Positions 1 to 9,544 are shown, counted from the stretch's first letter. The stretch: DNA of 34,915 nt from CAYQTO01 sp964420455 (GCA_964420455.1 CAYQTO010000017.1:1-34915), one strand, 5' to 3'. A program made the numbers and translations. Notes: generated by a model not told the origin, from the letters alone.

Positions 1-1913
1 TGGATGGCGGCGACGGGAATTTCGGCTAGGAGGTCCTCGGTGCCGCCAACGTGGTCGGCGTCCGGGTGGGTGAGGATGAGGGCATCGAGGCGTTGGACAC
101 CGCGGGAGATCAGTTGGCGGGGGAGGAGGGGGCCGGCGCTGTCGGGCCCGGCATCGACAAGGATCGCGCCGCCCGCTGGGTCGATGATCAGGATCGCGTC
201 ACCCTGGCCGACGTCGAGGAAGTAGACATCAAGGCCGTCCCTCCAGCCGGTGATGACCGGTGCCCAGACCGCGAGCCCGGCAAGGGCTGCCACCGCAGGG
301 GCATGGCGCCAGCGCGAGGGTCGAGGCCATGAACGCCCGCGATAGCGGAACCAGCTGCCGAAGAAAACAAGCGCCAGCAAGGCCATCGAGGCCCAGGCGG
401 GCCATGGAACTGTCGCTATGGAGGCAAAGGGAAGACGGCCGGCCGCGCCCGCGATGGCGTCCACCAGGCCGATGGGGATCGCCAACCCGCCCAGGATCGC
501 ATCGCCGGCCGCCGGCCAAAGGAAACCCGCCGCCATTCCGGCCGCCGCGTAGGACAGCAGCACGGGCAGCATGGGGAGCACGAAAACGTTGGCCGCCGGC
601 GCGATGACGGAGACCTCGCCAAAGCGGGTGGCAAGCACCGGGGCCAGGAAGAGCTGGATGGTGGTGCTGGCGACGAAAATCTGCGCGGCTCGGATCGCCA
701 GCGCCGACCACCACCCCCAACCTAAGGCGCGACCAAGGTGTTGCTGGATTGTGTACAGCCAGGGCGAGACGAGAAGGAGTGCCGTGACAGCGAGGAAGGA
801 CATCTGAAAGTCGACGCGCCACACCGCGCGGGGTTCGAGGAGCATGAAGGCGCTCGCGACGGTGCCCAGTGCCGACAACGGCTCGACCGGACGGCGCAGC
901 AGATGGCGCGTTTCGTACAGGAGCAGCAGCACGACGGCGCGAAGCACCGACGGCCGAAGGCCGACCATTACGGCGAAGAAGAGAAGCACCGTCGCCAGAA
1001 TGGCCAACCTCGAAAGTGGCGGCGCCCCGGCCGCATTCAGCAGGCCCAGCACGAGGAGCCCGAAGATCATCGTGTGGAGGCCGCTGACGGCGAAAAGGTG
1101 CATGAGGCCGGCGCGGCGAAAGGCGAGGCGTTGCTCGGGCGCAAGGAGGTGCGGCCGGCCGAGCGTCATCGCGACGAGGACGGCGGCGGATTCGGGGGGC
1201 AAAAGGCGGGCGATGCGGTCCTCGATGGAGTTGGCGGTGCGCTGGCCAAGACGGAGGAGCCGGGCCCAGGGAGAGATGGCGGGGTGCTCGAGGGTAACGG
1301 TCCGGCCGCGGAGAACCGCCACGGCGCCGGTGGACCGGAGCCAGTCGTCGGGATCGCCGGAAAGATCGTGGCGGGGGAGTTCGTAGAGGCCGCCGGCGGC
1401 AGTGATCCGGTCGCCCGGGACGAGTCGGCGGACCCGGGCGGTGGTGGCTTCGTCCAGCCTGCTTAGGCGGACGACGGTGGTTGCGGGGACCTGGTGGCGA
1501 GCGCCGGTGATGCCTAGGGTGGCGCCAGGGGAGAGGACCAGCGTCCATCCGGCGGCGGTCGCACGGGGAAACGCATCGAGGCGGCCTTCGATCCGGGCGA
1601 GGGGCCGGGCGCCGTCCGCGGCCGCCTCGAGAATTTCGAACCCGGCGGCCTCGCGATGGAGCAGCCAGGTCTGCTGCGCGCCCCCGATGGCAAGGCTACC
1701 CGCCGCCACGAGCGCGGGCGCCCAGCGACGGGTCCACCAACCAAACGCCGCGAGCAGGGCCGCCGCCGTGGCAAGAAACAGGAGGGCCTCCCCGCCCGTT
1801 CGGGCGAGGGCGTGGCCCGCGACTAGCCCCAATGCCACGATGACCCCCGGGCGAAACTGGGGCGGTTCCGGGCGCCAGCCCTCCTCGCTCAAACGTTCGG
1901 ATACCGTCCTCAC
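1..1913 (-). CDS. comEC: ComEC/Rec2-family DNA uptake channel protein (3' end cut off by window edge)
   Basis: Inner-membrane channel that carries single-stranded DNA into the cytoplasm during natural transformation. The minus-strand frame stays open for about 637 codons from GTG 1913 and runs off the left edge, so the C-terminus is missing. The N-terminal part has hydrophobic segments and a DUF4131-like region. The middle is a multi-helix Competence domain, with the stretch GLMHLFAVSGLHTMIFGLL typical of ComEC. From about residue 565 a metallo-beta-lactamase-like domain begins: FLDVGQGDAILI, then LVDAGPDSAG, then HPDADHVGG near residue 616. The start is uncertain: GTG 1913 is the first in-frame start near the divergent gene, and its ribosome binding site is weak. 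No other competence gene lies nearby. The family call is very safe; actual competence is not shown. Confidence 0.93.
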   Translation of the reverse strand, partial: MRTVSERLSEEGWRPEPPQFRPGVIVALGLVAGHALARTGGEALLFLATAAALLAAFGWWTRRWAPALVAAGSLAIGGAQQTWLLHREAAGFEILEAAADGARPLARIEGRLDAFPRATAAGWTLVLSPGATLGITGARHQVPATTVVRLSRLDEATTARVRRLVPGDRITAAGGLYELPRHDLSGDPDDWLRSTGAVAVLRGRTVTLEHPAISPWARLLRLGQRTANSIEDRIARLLPPESAAVLVAMTLGRPHLLAPEQRLAFRRAGLMHLFAVSGLHTMIFGLLVLGLLNAAGAPPLSRLAILATVLLFFAVMVGLRPSVLRAVVLLLLYETRHLLRRPVEPLSALGTVASAFMLLEPRAVWRVDFQMSFLAVTALLLVSPWLYTIQQHLGRALGWGWWSALAIRAAQIFVASTTIQLFLAPVLATRFGEVSVIAPAANVFVLPMLPVLLSYAAAGMAAGFLWPAAGDAILGGLAIPIGLVDAIAGAAGRLPFASIATVPWPAWASMALLALVFFGSWFRYRGRSWPRPSRWRHAPAVAALAGLAVWAPVITGWRDGLDVYFLDVGQGDAILIIDPAGGAILVDAGPDSAGPLLPRQLISRGVQRLDALILTHPDADHVGGTEDLLAEIPVAAI

Positions 1914-2005
1914 GAATCCATCCGAGTCTGTTGGACACGAAGACTCAACATGGAACGCGGTCGAGGAACGACTTCTGCATGGGAGGGTGGTAAGAGGAGC
2001 CGCCT
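1914..2005. promoter_or_regulatory. Divergent intergenic region with a small inverted repeat
   Basis: This 92-bp spacer separates comEC (minus) from the DUF255 gene (plus) and must hold both promoters. It contains an inverted repeat GAGTCT / AGACTC (1924-1929 and 1941-1946, 11-nt centre) just upstream of the comEC start, which could be an operator. AAGAGGAG at 1992-1999 is a good ribosome binding site for GTG 2006. No convincing -10/-35 pair was found. Confidence 0.3.
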
Positions 2006-4285
2006 GTGGATTTGCCCCGCCTGGATGCGTTGGCCCGACGGTGCCCTGCGTTGGTGTGGTGGCTGCTCCTCGCGGCGTGCCTTCCGCTCGCCGCCCATCC
2101 CGATACACCAGGATCGCCCATGACCTCCCACGTGGAAACCGACGCTCACGGACGCCCGATCATCCCCTCGCCGGACGTGCTGGCGACGCTGCCTTCCGAC
2201 GGAGGCGAGCAATGGAACCGCCTCGTCTTCGAGCAGAGCCCCTACCTCCTGCAGCACGCTGCCAATCCGGTCGATTGGTGGCCCTGGGGCGAAGCCGCCT
2301 TCGAACGCGCCCGCGAACTCGACAAGCCTGTCTTCCTTTCCGTCGGCTACTCCACCTGCCACTGGTGCCATGTGATGGAGCGCGAGTCCTTCGAGGATCC
2401 GGAGATCGGCGCGCTCATGAACGACGCCTTCATCAACATCAAGGTCGACCGGGAAGAGCGCCCGGACATCGACAGCGTCTATATGACCGTGACACAGGCC
2501 CTGACCGGAAGCGGCGGCTGGCCCATGACAGTGCTCATGACGCCGGACAAGAAGCCCTTCTTCGCGGGTACCTACTTTCCGCGGGAGGGGCGGTATGGCC
2601 GACCCGGCATGGCCGAGCTGGTGCCGTATATCTCCAACATGTGGAAGACCGAGCGGGAGAAGCTGACGGGAAGCGCGGACCAGATCGTGGAGCAGTTGGG
2701 AAAGCTGACCGGTGGGTTCCCGGGGGGCGCCCTCGAGGAGGAGATCCTCCGCAAGGCTTTCGAAGAGTTCCGCGACCGGTTCGACGGCGTGCGGGGGGGC
2801 TTTGGTGACCGACCCAAGTTTCCCACTCCCCACAACCTTTCGTTTCTGCTCCGCTATCACGCGCGGACCGGCGACGCCGAGGCCCTCGCCATGGTCACCA
2901 CAACGCTGACCAAGATGCGTCTCGGCGGCATCTTCGACCACGTCGGCTTTGGCTTCCATCGCTACTCCACCGACGGCTACTGGCTCCTGCCCCACTTTGA
3001 AAAGATGCTTTATGACCAGGCGATGCTTACGATCGCCTACACCGAGGCGTACCAGGTCACCGGTGATCCCCTGTATCGGCAAACGGTGGACGAGATTGTG
3101 GCCTACGTGCTGCGTGACATGACCTCGGAGGAGGGGGGCTTCTACAGCGCGGAGGACGCGGACAGCGAGGGCGAGGAGGGCAAATTCTATGTGTGGACGA
3201 CGGAGGAGGTGCTGGAGATTCTGGGCGAGGACCTGGGACGCGTCTATACGGAGGTGTACCAGTTTGACGAGGAGGGGAACTTTCGGGAGGAGAAGACAGG
3301 CCAGCTGACCGGGGCGAACATTCCCCACCTGCGGCGCCCAGTGGAGGAAGTCGCGAAACAGCGCGGGGTGACTCCCGAGGAGTTGCAGGCCCGGCTCGAG
3401 GAAGCACGCCAGAAATTATTCGCCGTGCGCGAGGAGCGGGTGCACCCGCTCAAGGACGACAAGATTCTGACGGACTGGAATGGGTTGATGATCGCGGCGC
3501 TGGCGAAGGCGGGTGCCGGCCTCGGCCGCGAGGACTACCTGGACGCGGCGCGGCGTGCGGCGGACTTCGTTCTCGAGAAGCTCCGCACGGACGAGGGGCG
3601 GCTGCTCAAGCGCTATCGCCGCGGAGAGGCCGGACTGCCCGCCCATCTGGAGGACTATGCGTACTTCTCCTGGGCGCTTCTGGAACTCCACCAGGCGACG
3701 GGCGACCTGCGCTATCTCGAGGAAGCGCGCCGCACCGTCGACCTCATGATCGACCTCCACTATGACGACGAGGCTGGGGCGTTCTTCCTGACGGCGGACG
3801 ATGGGGAGAAACTGATTGTCCGGGCGAAGGAGGCGTATGACGGCGCCCAGCCGTCGGGGAACTCAGTGGCGGCGCACGTGCTGGCGCGGCTCGGCCGGCT
3901 GTTGGCCAACGAGGAGTACGAGAAGCGGGCCGACGCCACCGTCCGCGCCTTCTCTGGCATCATCGAACGCGGACCCTCGCAGTTCGCCTACATGCTCCAC
4001 ACGGTGGACTTCCTCGTGGGGCCGAGTCACGAGCTGGTGATCACCGGCCCTGCAGACGGTGCGTTCCGCCAGGCGCTGCAGCGGCGGTTCGTGCCGAATC
4101 TCGTGCTGATCACGAAGCCGGAGGCAGAAGGGGAAAGGGCGGTTGCGCTCGCGCCCTACCTCGAGCATCACCACGCCCTCGACGGCCAGCCGACCGCCTA
4201 TCTCTGCCGGAACTACGCGTGTGAACAGCCGACCACAGACCCCGAGGTCCTCCTGTCGAAGTTGCCAGCGCCCCCCGCACCCTAG
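2006..4285 (+). CDS. Exported DUF255 (YyaL/SPATA20-like) thioredoxin-fold protein
   Basis: A member of the YyaL/SPATA20 family: an N-terminal thioredoxin-like domain (DUF255) joined to an alpha/alpha-toroid resembling glycosidases and N-acylglucosamine epimerases. The family's biochemical role is not established. The hallmark block SPYLLQHAANPVDWWPWG leads to YSTCHWCHVM with the redox-type pair C118 and C121, then FINIKVDREERPDID. The C-terminal toroid ends near LPAPPAP. At 759 residues it is somewhat longer than usual because of an N-terminal export signal: basic residues, then ALVWWLLLAAC. The LAAC around residue 25 fits a lipobox, so it may be a lipoprotein; most family members are cytosolic. 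Start GTG 2006 follows AAGAGGAG by 6 nt. The next gene begins 9 bp after the stop, so the two are probably co-transcribed. Confidence 0.92.
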   Translation: MDLPRLDALARRCPALVWWLLLAACLPLAAHPDTPGSPMTSHVETDAHGRPIIPSPDVLATLPSDGGEQWNRLVFEQSPYLLQHAANPVDWWPWGEAAFERARELDKPVFLSVGYSTCHWCHVMERESFEDPEIGALMNDAFINIKVDREERPDIDSVYMTVTQALTGSGGWPMTVLMTPDKKPFFAGTYFPREGRYGRPGMAELVPYISNMWKTEREKLTGSADQIVEQLGKLTGGFPGGALEEEILRKAFEEFRDRFDGVRGGFGDRPKFPTPHNLSFLLRYHARTGDAEALAMVTTTLTKMRLGGIFDHVGFGFHRYSTDGYWLLPHFEKMLYDQAMLTIAYTEAYQVTGDPLYRQTVDEIVAYVLRDMTSEEGGFYSAEDADSEGEEGKFYVWTTEEVLEILGEDLGRVYTEVYQFDEEGNFREEKTGQLTGANIPHLRRPVEEVAKQRGVTPEELQARLEEARQKLFAVREERVHPLKDDKILTDWNGLMIAALAKAGAGLGREDYLDAARRAADFVLEKLRTDEGRLLKRYRRGEAGLPAHLEDYAYFSWALLELHQATGDLRYLEEARRTVDLMIDLHYDDEAGAFFLTADDGEKLIVRAKEAYDGAQPSGNSVAAHVLARLGRLLANEEYEKRADATVRAFSGIIERGPSQFAYMLHTVDFLVGPSHELVITGPADGAFRQALQRRFVPNLVLITKPEAEGERAVALAPYLEHHHALDGQPTAYLCRNYACEQPTTDPEVLLSKLPAPPAP

Positions 4286-4294
4286 GGGGGGATC

Positions 4295-5281
4295 GTGAAG
4301 GCGCTGGTGACCGGCGCGACCGGGTTTGTCGGCAGCCACCTGTGCGACCGTTTGGTGGCGGAGGGGCACGAGGTGATCGCGCTGGCCCGTGCCTCGAGCA
4401 GGACCAGCCACCTGGAAAAGCCGGGCGTGACGGTGTTGCGGGGGGGGCTCGATGATCCGTCTGCGTATAGACAGATCGCGGCCGGGTTGGATGTCGTCTT
4501 TCATCTGGCGGGCCTGACGAAGGCGCTGGAGCCGAAAGAATTCGTGACGGTGAACGCGCGGATGACGGCCGCGTTTGTTTCCGGCCTGGCCGAGGCGGGT
4601 TTCTGCGGGCGCCTGGTGAATCTGAGCAGCCTGGCGGCGGGCGGACCGGCAGGCGGGCCAAACGCATTTCGCCGGATGGACGATGGTGATTCACCGGTGA
4701 GCGATTATGGAAGGAGCAAGCTGGCGGGGGAGCACGCGGTAAAGGCGCGGCTCAAGCCACCGGCAACATGGACGGTCCTGCGGCCGGGGGCAATCTACGG
4801 CCCCCGCGAGCGGGACATCTATGAGATCCTGCGTCTGATCAACGGACTTGGCGTCGCCGTCCGGGTGGGCCCGGGGGTCGTGACACAGATGACGCATGTG
4901 GACGACGTGGTATCCGCGATGATGCTGGCAGGGTGCGCGACAGAGGCCGCGGGAAAGACGTATTACGTGGTTGAGGCGACGCCGTGGAGCTTCGACGAGG
5001 TGATCGAACTGGTGGGCAGGGTGCTTGGGCGGCGGGTGCGGGTGCTGGGGGCGTCGGAGAAGTTGGCGGGGCGGCTCGCGGCGATTCTTGAACGGGTGGG
5101 CCGATGGCGGGGCAAGCCGGTGTCCCCGCTTTCGCGAGACAAGTTGGCGGAGCTCGGCGGGCGCTATTGGGTGGCGGATGCGTCACCCCTGGAGGAGGAA
5201 CTTGGATGGCGGGTGCGCTGGCGGCTGGAGGAAGGCCTGGCGGCGACCGTCGAGTGGTATAGACAGGAAGGCTGGTTGTAG
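4295..5281 (+). CDS. NAD(P)-dependent epimerase/dehydratase (extended SDR)
   Basis: Cytosolic Rossmann-fold enzyme of the extended short-chain dehydrogenase family, acting on nucleotide-sugar, flavonoid or steroid-like substrates in related proteins; the substrate here is unknown. The nucleotide-binding motif TGATGFVGSHL is at residues 6-16. The catalytic set is complete: Ser in NLSSLAAGG (S111/S112) and Y138-x3-K142 in DYGRSKLAGE. Length is 328 residues, normal for the family. Start GTG 4295 is preceded by a G-rich ribosome binding site (GGGGGGA) only 9 bp after the upstream stop, so it is likely translated with the DUF255 gene. It converges on the GH57 gene with only 15 bp between stops. 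Both Arg codons in its two Tyr-Arg-Gln tripeptides are the rare AGA, each creating the dispersed 8-mer described elsewhere. Confidence 0.9.
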   Translation: MKALVTGATGFVGSHLCDRLVAEGHEVIALARASSRTSHLEKPGVTVLRGGLDDPSAYRQIAAGLDVVFHLAGLTKALEPKEFVTVNARMTAAFVSGLAEAGFCGRLVNLSSLAAGGPAGGPNAFRRMDDGDSPVSDYGRSKLAGEHAVKARLKPPATWTVLRPGAIYGPRERDIYEILRLINGLGVAVRVGPGVVTQMTHVDDVVSAMMLAGCATEAAGKTYYVVEATPWSFDEVIELVGRVLGRRVRVLGASEKLAGRLAAILERVGRWRGKPVSPLSRDKLAELGGRYWVADASPLEEELGWRVRWRLEEGLAATVEWYRQEGWL

Positions 5282-5296
5282 GGTCTGCGTTGTTGC

Positions 5297-7870
5297 TTAC
5301 AGCGCCGGGAGCTGGAGACGCTCGACAGAAGTCCGGGTGGCTTCGCGGAGTTCGGGGGCGGTCTTCTCGAAGGGTTCGAGGCTGACGGAAAGGCGTTCGG
5401 CGAGGCGCTCCAGGGCGGCGCGGGAATGTTCGGTGTGGTCGGCGCGGGTGCCCGCCTGGGCCTGGAGGTGAGCGGGCAGGGGGCGACGGTGGATGAGGGC
5501 GAAGACGATGTTTTGCGCCTCCCAATGGTCTGCCTGGAGGCGAAGGAGGTCAAAGGCGTCGAGGAGGGCCTGGGCACGGTCGCACGCGGCTTGGGAAGGA
5601 TTGAGAGCCAACCGGTAGAGCAACGTACGGAATGCCTGCGAGAGGGGGTGTCCGATTTCGCTGCCGCCAAATCGGATCCCAAGGCGGTTGATCTCCCGGG
5701 CGAGGTCGAGCAGGTCCTCGGACCCACCGCTGGTCATGAAGATGCCGAGTTCCTCGATGAATCGATTGCGGAGCACAAACTCGGCGGCGGCCACAAAGCT
5801 GCGAGGGAGCGGGGCGCCGATCTCGAGAAGGTAATCCATGAACTTGCGGTTCTCGGAGTAGATCGCCTCGATGGTGTTGTCGAAGCGTTGGAAGGTGACG
5901 TTGGTGATGCGCCGCAGCAGGGCCTCGCGGCCTTCGCTGAAGAGGTGGTTCACCGAATAGTAGTTCCTGCCGAAGTACTCGTCGATGACGCGGACGAGGT
6001 CGGTCATGGAGCGCTTGTGGTAGGTGGTGAAGAGTTCCTCGCGGAGCTTTTCGAAAGTGGTGTAGCCAAGCTGGCCGGAGATGCTGCAGCGGAAGTCGTG
6101 GCCGCCAAAGTGAAGGACGACCGCGGTGGCATCCATGGATTCCCCGTCGATGAGGGAGAGGGCGTTTACCCGGCTGAGCTTGAGGCGGGTGGTGCCGAAG
6201 GAGGAGGTCTCGGTGTCGCGCTCGCTGAGCTCGTAGCAGAAGAGGCGTCGGTAGCCTTCCTCCTGCTCGACGTCGAAGCGTGTCAGGACGTAGTGGGCGA
6301 CGACGCGCTCGAGGTCGACGATGTTCGGCTTCACGAATCTGCGATAGCACTCGGCGGCGTTGCCGAATTCGGGGATGTTGCTCGGGCATTTCTCGAGCAT
6401 CTCGAGAAAATCCATCTCGAGGTAGGGATGGAAGGGCTGCAGGAGCTGAATGAGGCGGCCGGCGTACTTGAGGTTCTGGACGGTTTCGATGCCGGAAACC
6501 TCGTCGAAGAACCAGGCGCAGCTGGTAAAGAGGAGCTGGGAGACGCGCATCATCTCCATGAGGCGCATGACCTCGAGCTGGCGCTCGCGGATGTCGGGGG
6601 TGCGGGCCTCGCTGGCCATGAACTCCCGAAAGGCCTCCAGCTTGTTGTTGAGAAGGACCCGGATGTAGCGTTCCAGGGCGTGGTCGGGATGGCGAAAGTA
6701 GGTGCCCGCCTCGGATGTATAGACGTCCTCGGCCTTGTCGGCGAGGTATCGGAACGCCTCGCGCAGGGGCTTGCGCCATCTCTGGTGCCAGCCGTCATGC
6801 ATGCCTGAGTTGCAGCCGCAGTCGGCGCGCCAGCGTTCGACGCCGTGGACACAGGACCAGGAGGAGGGCTCCCAGATTTGCACTTCGTGGGTGGGCTCGT
6901 GGGTGGCGAGGAACTCGCCGTAATTCGTCAGCGTGGCAAGACCATCGCGTTCTATGATGTGAAGGGCGTAGGCGAGGGCCATCTCGCCGTGACGGTGGTG
7001 GTGGCCGTAGGACTCGCCGTCGGTGGCGATGCTGACGAGTTGGTCCCAGGTGCGCTCTCCATTGAAACCCTGCATCATGCGGTTGGCGAAGGTGTTGGCG
7101 TCGTTGAGGAGCCCCTCGAAGGCGATGGCCTGGCTGATGGGCCCGTCATAGAAGAAGAGGACGATGGACTGGCCCCCGGGCAGCTCGCAGTGGTAGAGGC
7201 GGGTCGGGTCGATGCGGTCTCCCTCGACCGACAACCAATCGGGTTGATCGGCATTTCTGCCGGGTGAGAGGGGCCGGATACGCCGACCCTGGCGGGGGGC
7301 GAGGATGGTGAACCGAATCCCACAATCCGCGAGGTGGCGCAGTGTGTCGACGTCCGCGGCACACTCGGGCAGCCACATTCCCTCGGGGTCGCGGCCAAAG
7401 CGCTCTCGAAAGTCCTCGAGGCCCCACACGACCTGAATTCGTTTTTCCCGGTCCGTTCCGAGCGGCAGGATTGTATGATTGTACGCTTGGGCGAGGGCAT
7501 TTCCATGGCCCCCCCGCAACCGGGCCGAGACCCGGTCCGCCTCGATGATGTCCTCGTAGACGTCCGGCCGCTCGGTCTCGAGCCAGCCGAGCAGAGTCGG
7601 CCCGAAGTTAAAGCTGATCTTGATGAAGTTGTTTCGGATATCGAGGATCTTGCGATCCCAGGTCGAGATGCGGGCGGCCGTGTTGGGGCCATAGCACTCG
7701 TTGGTGATGCGCTCGTTCCAGTTGTGAAAGGGATAGGCGGAGGGCTGACGTTCGACAGCTTCGAGCCAGGGGTTCTCACGGGGCGGTTGGTAGAAGTGAC
7801 CGTGGACGCAGAGGAAGCCGTTCTGCGCCCGGGCTGAGCGGTGATCCGCGGATTCGATCATAAGGGCCAC
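5297..7870 (-). CDS. Glycoside hydrolase family 57-like protein with DUF3536 domain
   Basis: Large (857 residues) GH57-type protein. GH57 enzymes are retaining amylases, amylopullulanases or branching enzymes with a (beta/alpha)7 barrel; the DUF3536 subgroup has no settled activity, so alpha-glucan turnover is inference. Visible motifs: HGHFYQPPRENPW near the N-terminus (GH57 motif 1 type), GMWLPECAADVD with the presumed nucleophile E169, and ATDGESYGHHHRHGE with the presumed acid/base D284. The DUF3536 region fills the C-terminal half (for example HFGGHDFRCSISGQLGY). There is no signal peptide, so it is probably cytosolic. The start may be GTG 7870 or ATG 7861; neither has a strong ribosome binding site. 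It is the last gene of a likely operon behind the VWA and small exported genes (82-bp and 41-bp gaps). Confidence 0.88.
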   Translation of the reverse strand: MALMIESADHRSARAQNGFLCVHGHFYQPPRENPWLEAVERQPSAYPFHNWNERITNECYGPNTAARISTWDRKILDIRNNFIKISFNFGPTLLGWLETERPDVYEDIIEADRVSARLRGGHGNALAQAYNHTILPLGTDREKRIQVVWGLEDFRERFGRDPEGMWLPECAADVDTLRHLADCGIRFTILAPRQGRRIRPLSPGRNADQPDWLSVEGDRIDPTRLYHCELPGGQSIVLFFYDGPISQAIAFEGLLNDANTFANRMMQGFNGERTWDQLVSIATDGESYGHHHRHGEMALAYALHIIERDGLATLTNYGEFLATHEPTHEVQIWEPSSWSCVHGVERWRADCGCNSGMHDGWHQRWRKPLREAFRYLADKAEDVYTSEAGTYFRHPDHALERYIRVLLNNKLEAFREFMASEARTPDIRERQLEVMRLMEMMRVSQLLFTSCAWFFDEVSGIETVQNLKYAGRLIQLLQPFHPYLEMDFLEMLEKCPSNIPEFGNAAECYRRFVKPNIVDLERVVAHYVLTRFDVEQEEGYRRLFCYELSERDTETSSFGTTRLKLSRVNALSLIDGESMDATAVVLHFGGHDFRCSISGQLGYTTFEKLREELFTTYHKRSMTDLVRVIDEYFGRNYYSVNHLFSEGREALLRRITNVTFQRFDNTIEAIYSENRKFMDYLLEIGAPLPRSFVAAAEFVLRNRFIEELGIFMTSGGSEDLLDLAREINRLGIRFGGSEIGHPLSQAFRTLLYRLALNPSQAACDRAQALLDAFDLLRLQADHWEAQNIVFALIHRRPLPAHLQAQAGTRADHTEHSRAALERLAERLSVSLEPFEKTAPELREATRTSVERLQLPAL

Positions 7871-7952
7871 TAAATGGGGACAGGCCGGTGGGGATCAAGG
7901 CAAGTCGCCCCGGGCTCGGTCCACCCGCGATCAAGCGCCCCCATCAACGCGG

Positions 7953-8384
7953 TCAGAGCTGGAGCAGGTTCTCGTTGATAATCTTCTCGAGTTCCTGCTC
8001 CGCCTCGAGCGTATCGCCCATCTCGAGATGAATCTCGACGAGCAGGCGGCGCAGTGCGCTTTTGAGGGGTTGCGTAGGTGTCCGCGGGGCAAGCTTCTGG
8101 AGCGTGTCGACTGCCTCGCGGAGGTTCCCCTCGTCGCGCTTGAGCTGCACCAGTTGCACCGCGGAAAGGTAGATCGACGCCTCCGGGTCTTCCTCGGCCT
8201 TGAGGCTTTCCAGATGCTCGTTGGTCCAGTGGGGTGTGTCGACGAGATAGACGCGTTCCTCGCGGACGGTTGAGGCCTCGGCGGTGGGGGCGTCCCCGCG
8301 GCCGTTTTGGGCGGACAGGAGCCCCCCGGTCCCGATCACGACTCCGAGCCCCAGGCCGGCGATGGCGAGCAGTTGCTTCCTCAT
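7953..8384 (-). CDS. Small exported helical (TPR-like) protein
   Basis: A 143-residue protein I do not recognise by name. It starts MRKQLLAIAGLGLGVVIGTGG, a clear signal peptide or anchor with LLSAQ as a possible cleavage region. After a short acidic linker the rest is predicted to be helical, with paired amphipathic helices (SIYLSAVQLVQLKRDEGNLREA; LVEIHLEMGDTLEAEQELEK) that read like one or two degenerate TPR units. Start ATG 8384 is preferred over longer in-frame starts because GGAGG lies 9 nt upstream and the signal peptide begins there; upstream residues overlap the VWA gene's C-terminus in another frame. It probably acts in the periplasm and, by position, with the VWA protein. Confidence 0.75.
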   Translation of the reverse strand: MRKQLLAIAGLGLGVVIGTGGLLSAQNGRGDAPTAEASTVREERVYLVDTPHWTNEHLESLKAEEDPEASIYLSAVQLVQLKRDEGNLREAVDTLQKLAPRTPTQPLKSALRRLLVEIHLEMGDTLEAEQELEKIINENLLQL

Positions 8385-8425
8385 GGCGGTGATCCTCCGC
8401 AGGGAATAGACGGGCCGGCTGCTGG

Positions 8426-9544
8426 TCAAACCCGCTTCTTTTTGTTTCGTGCGTAATCCGCGAAGATGAACTTCCCGAGCGAGTCGAGGCTCGTATAGTA
8501 CGCGCGTCCCTTGTTTGCCTGCGTCATCTTGTCGACGAAGTCCTGCAGGTAGGGGTCCGAGGCGATCATGAAGGTCGTGATCGTGATGCCCTTGCGGCGC
8601 AAGTGGGACGCTTCGTTGACGGTCTGCGCGACGATCTTGGGGTCGAGCCCAAAGGGGTTCTTGTACAGTTCCCCTGCCTCCCAGATGACCGAGGGCTTGC
8701 CGTCGGTGATCATGAAGACCTGCTTGTTGATCTGTTTGCGGCGTTGGAGAATCTTGAGGGCGGCCTGCAAACCGGCTTTGGTGTTGGTATGGTACGGGCC
8801 CCAACTGATGCGGGGGAGCTGGTCAAGCTCTACGGGGATCGCGTCGTCGCCAAAGAGCACCACATCGATGACGTCCTTGGGGTACCGTTGCTGGATGTAC
8901 TCGACAAGGGCCATGGCGACCTTCTTTGCCGGGGTAATCCGATCCTCGCCGTAGAGCACCATGGAGTGGGAGATGTCGATGAGGATGACGGTGGCGCAGG
9001 AGGTGAGGTGCTCACGTTCGTGGGTCTCGAGGTCGTCCTCGGTCATGAGGAACTCGTCGAAGCCGGACCGCCGCAGGGCGTTGCCAATGGAACTGACGAA
9101 GTTCACGTCCTGGATGGAATCGCCGAACTCGTAGGGGCGTGTTTCGGGGAGTTGTTCGCCGCCGGTTCCGGCGCGGTTGACCGGGTGATTTCCGGAGGCG
9201 TCCTTCTTGAGATCGGCAAAGATTTCCTCGAAGGCGGCGCGTTGGATTTCGCGGTCGGCCTTTCGGGTGGCGGCGAAACCGGGCCCACCGCGGCCCTCTC
9301 CCGGGCCGCCACCGGGCTTCCTCTCCAGGAGACCCTCGTCCTCCAGGTAGTCGCGGAACTCCTCGAAGCTCATGTCGAGCGCCTGCTCGAGATTGTTCGC
9401 CTCCCAAAGGTTCTCCATGTACTTAAGGGCACGATTCACGTCGCCGGAGGCCCGGTTCAACAGGTCCAGAAAGAGGCTGGTCAGCTTCTTGAGATTGATC
9501 TCCCGCGTCGTATTTGGGTCGAATTTCTCGAATCGGAATTCCAT
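8426..9544 (-). CDS. VWA-domain protein
   Basis: A 372-residue cytosolic protein with a C-terminal von Willebrand factor A domain. The MIDAS metal site reads LIDISHSM, giving D190-x-S192-x-S194, with the later ITDGKPS supplying the usual Thr/Asp. The N-terminal half is helical and Gly-rich in its middle (KPGGGPGEGRGGPG), resembling CoxE/MoxR-associated VWA proteins, but no MoxR ATPase gene is in the window. VWA proteins of this type usually help assemble or remodel protein complexes; the partner here is unknown. Start ATG 9544 (MEFRFEKFD) is chosen because the longer upstream extension looks like read-through of intergenic DNA; it lacks a strong ribosome binding site. The first gene of a minus-strand run with the small exported protein and GH57. 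Confidence 0.87.
   Translation of the reverse strand: MEFRFEKFDPNTTREINLKKLTSLFLDLLNRASGDVNRALKYMENLWEANNLEQALDMSFEEFRDYLEDEGLLERKPGGGPGEGRGGPGFAATRKADREIQRAAFEEIFADLKKDASGNHPVNRAGTGGEQLPETRPYEFGDSIQDVNFVSSIGNALRRSGFDEFLMTEDDLETHEREHLTSCATVILIDISHSMVLYGEDRITPAKKVAMALVEYIQQRYPKDVIDVVLFGDDAIPVELDQLPRISWGPYHTNTKAGLQAALKILQRRKQINKQVFMITDGKPSVIWEAGELYKNPFGLDPKIVAQTVNEASHLRRKGITITTFMIASDPYLQDFVDKMTQANKGRAYYTSLDSLGKFIFADYARNKKKRV

Noticed and set aside
229..1548. Long open minus-strand frame rich in Arg, Pro and His
   Set aside because: Its composition is that of a shadow frame; the neighbouring frame on the same strand encodes an unmistakable ComEC with the metallo-beta-lactamase motif.
5426..6808. 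A 460-codon plus-strand frame with a protein-like Val/Glu/Gly-rich composition
   Set aside because: It is the mirror of the GH57/DUF3536 gene, whose conserved motifs (HGHFYQPP, WLPE, TDGES) run on the minus strand.
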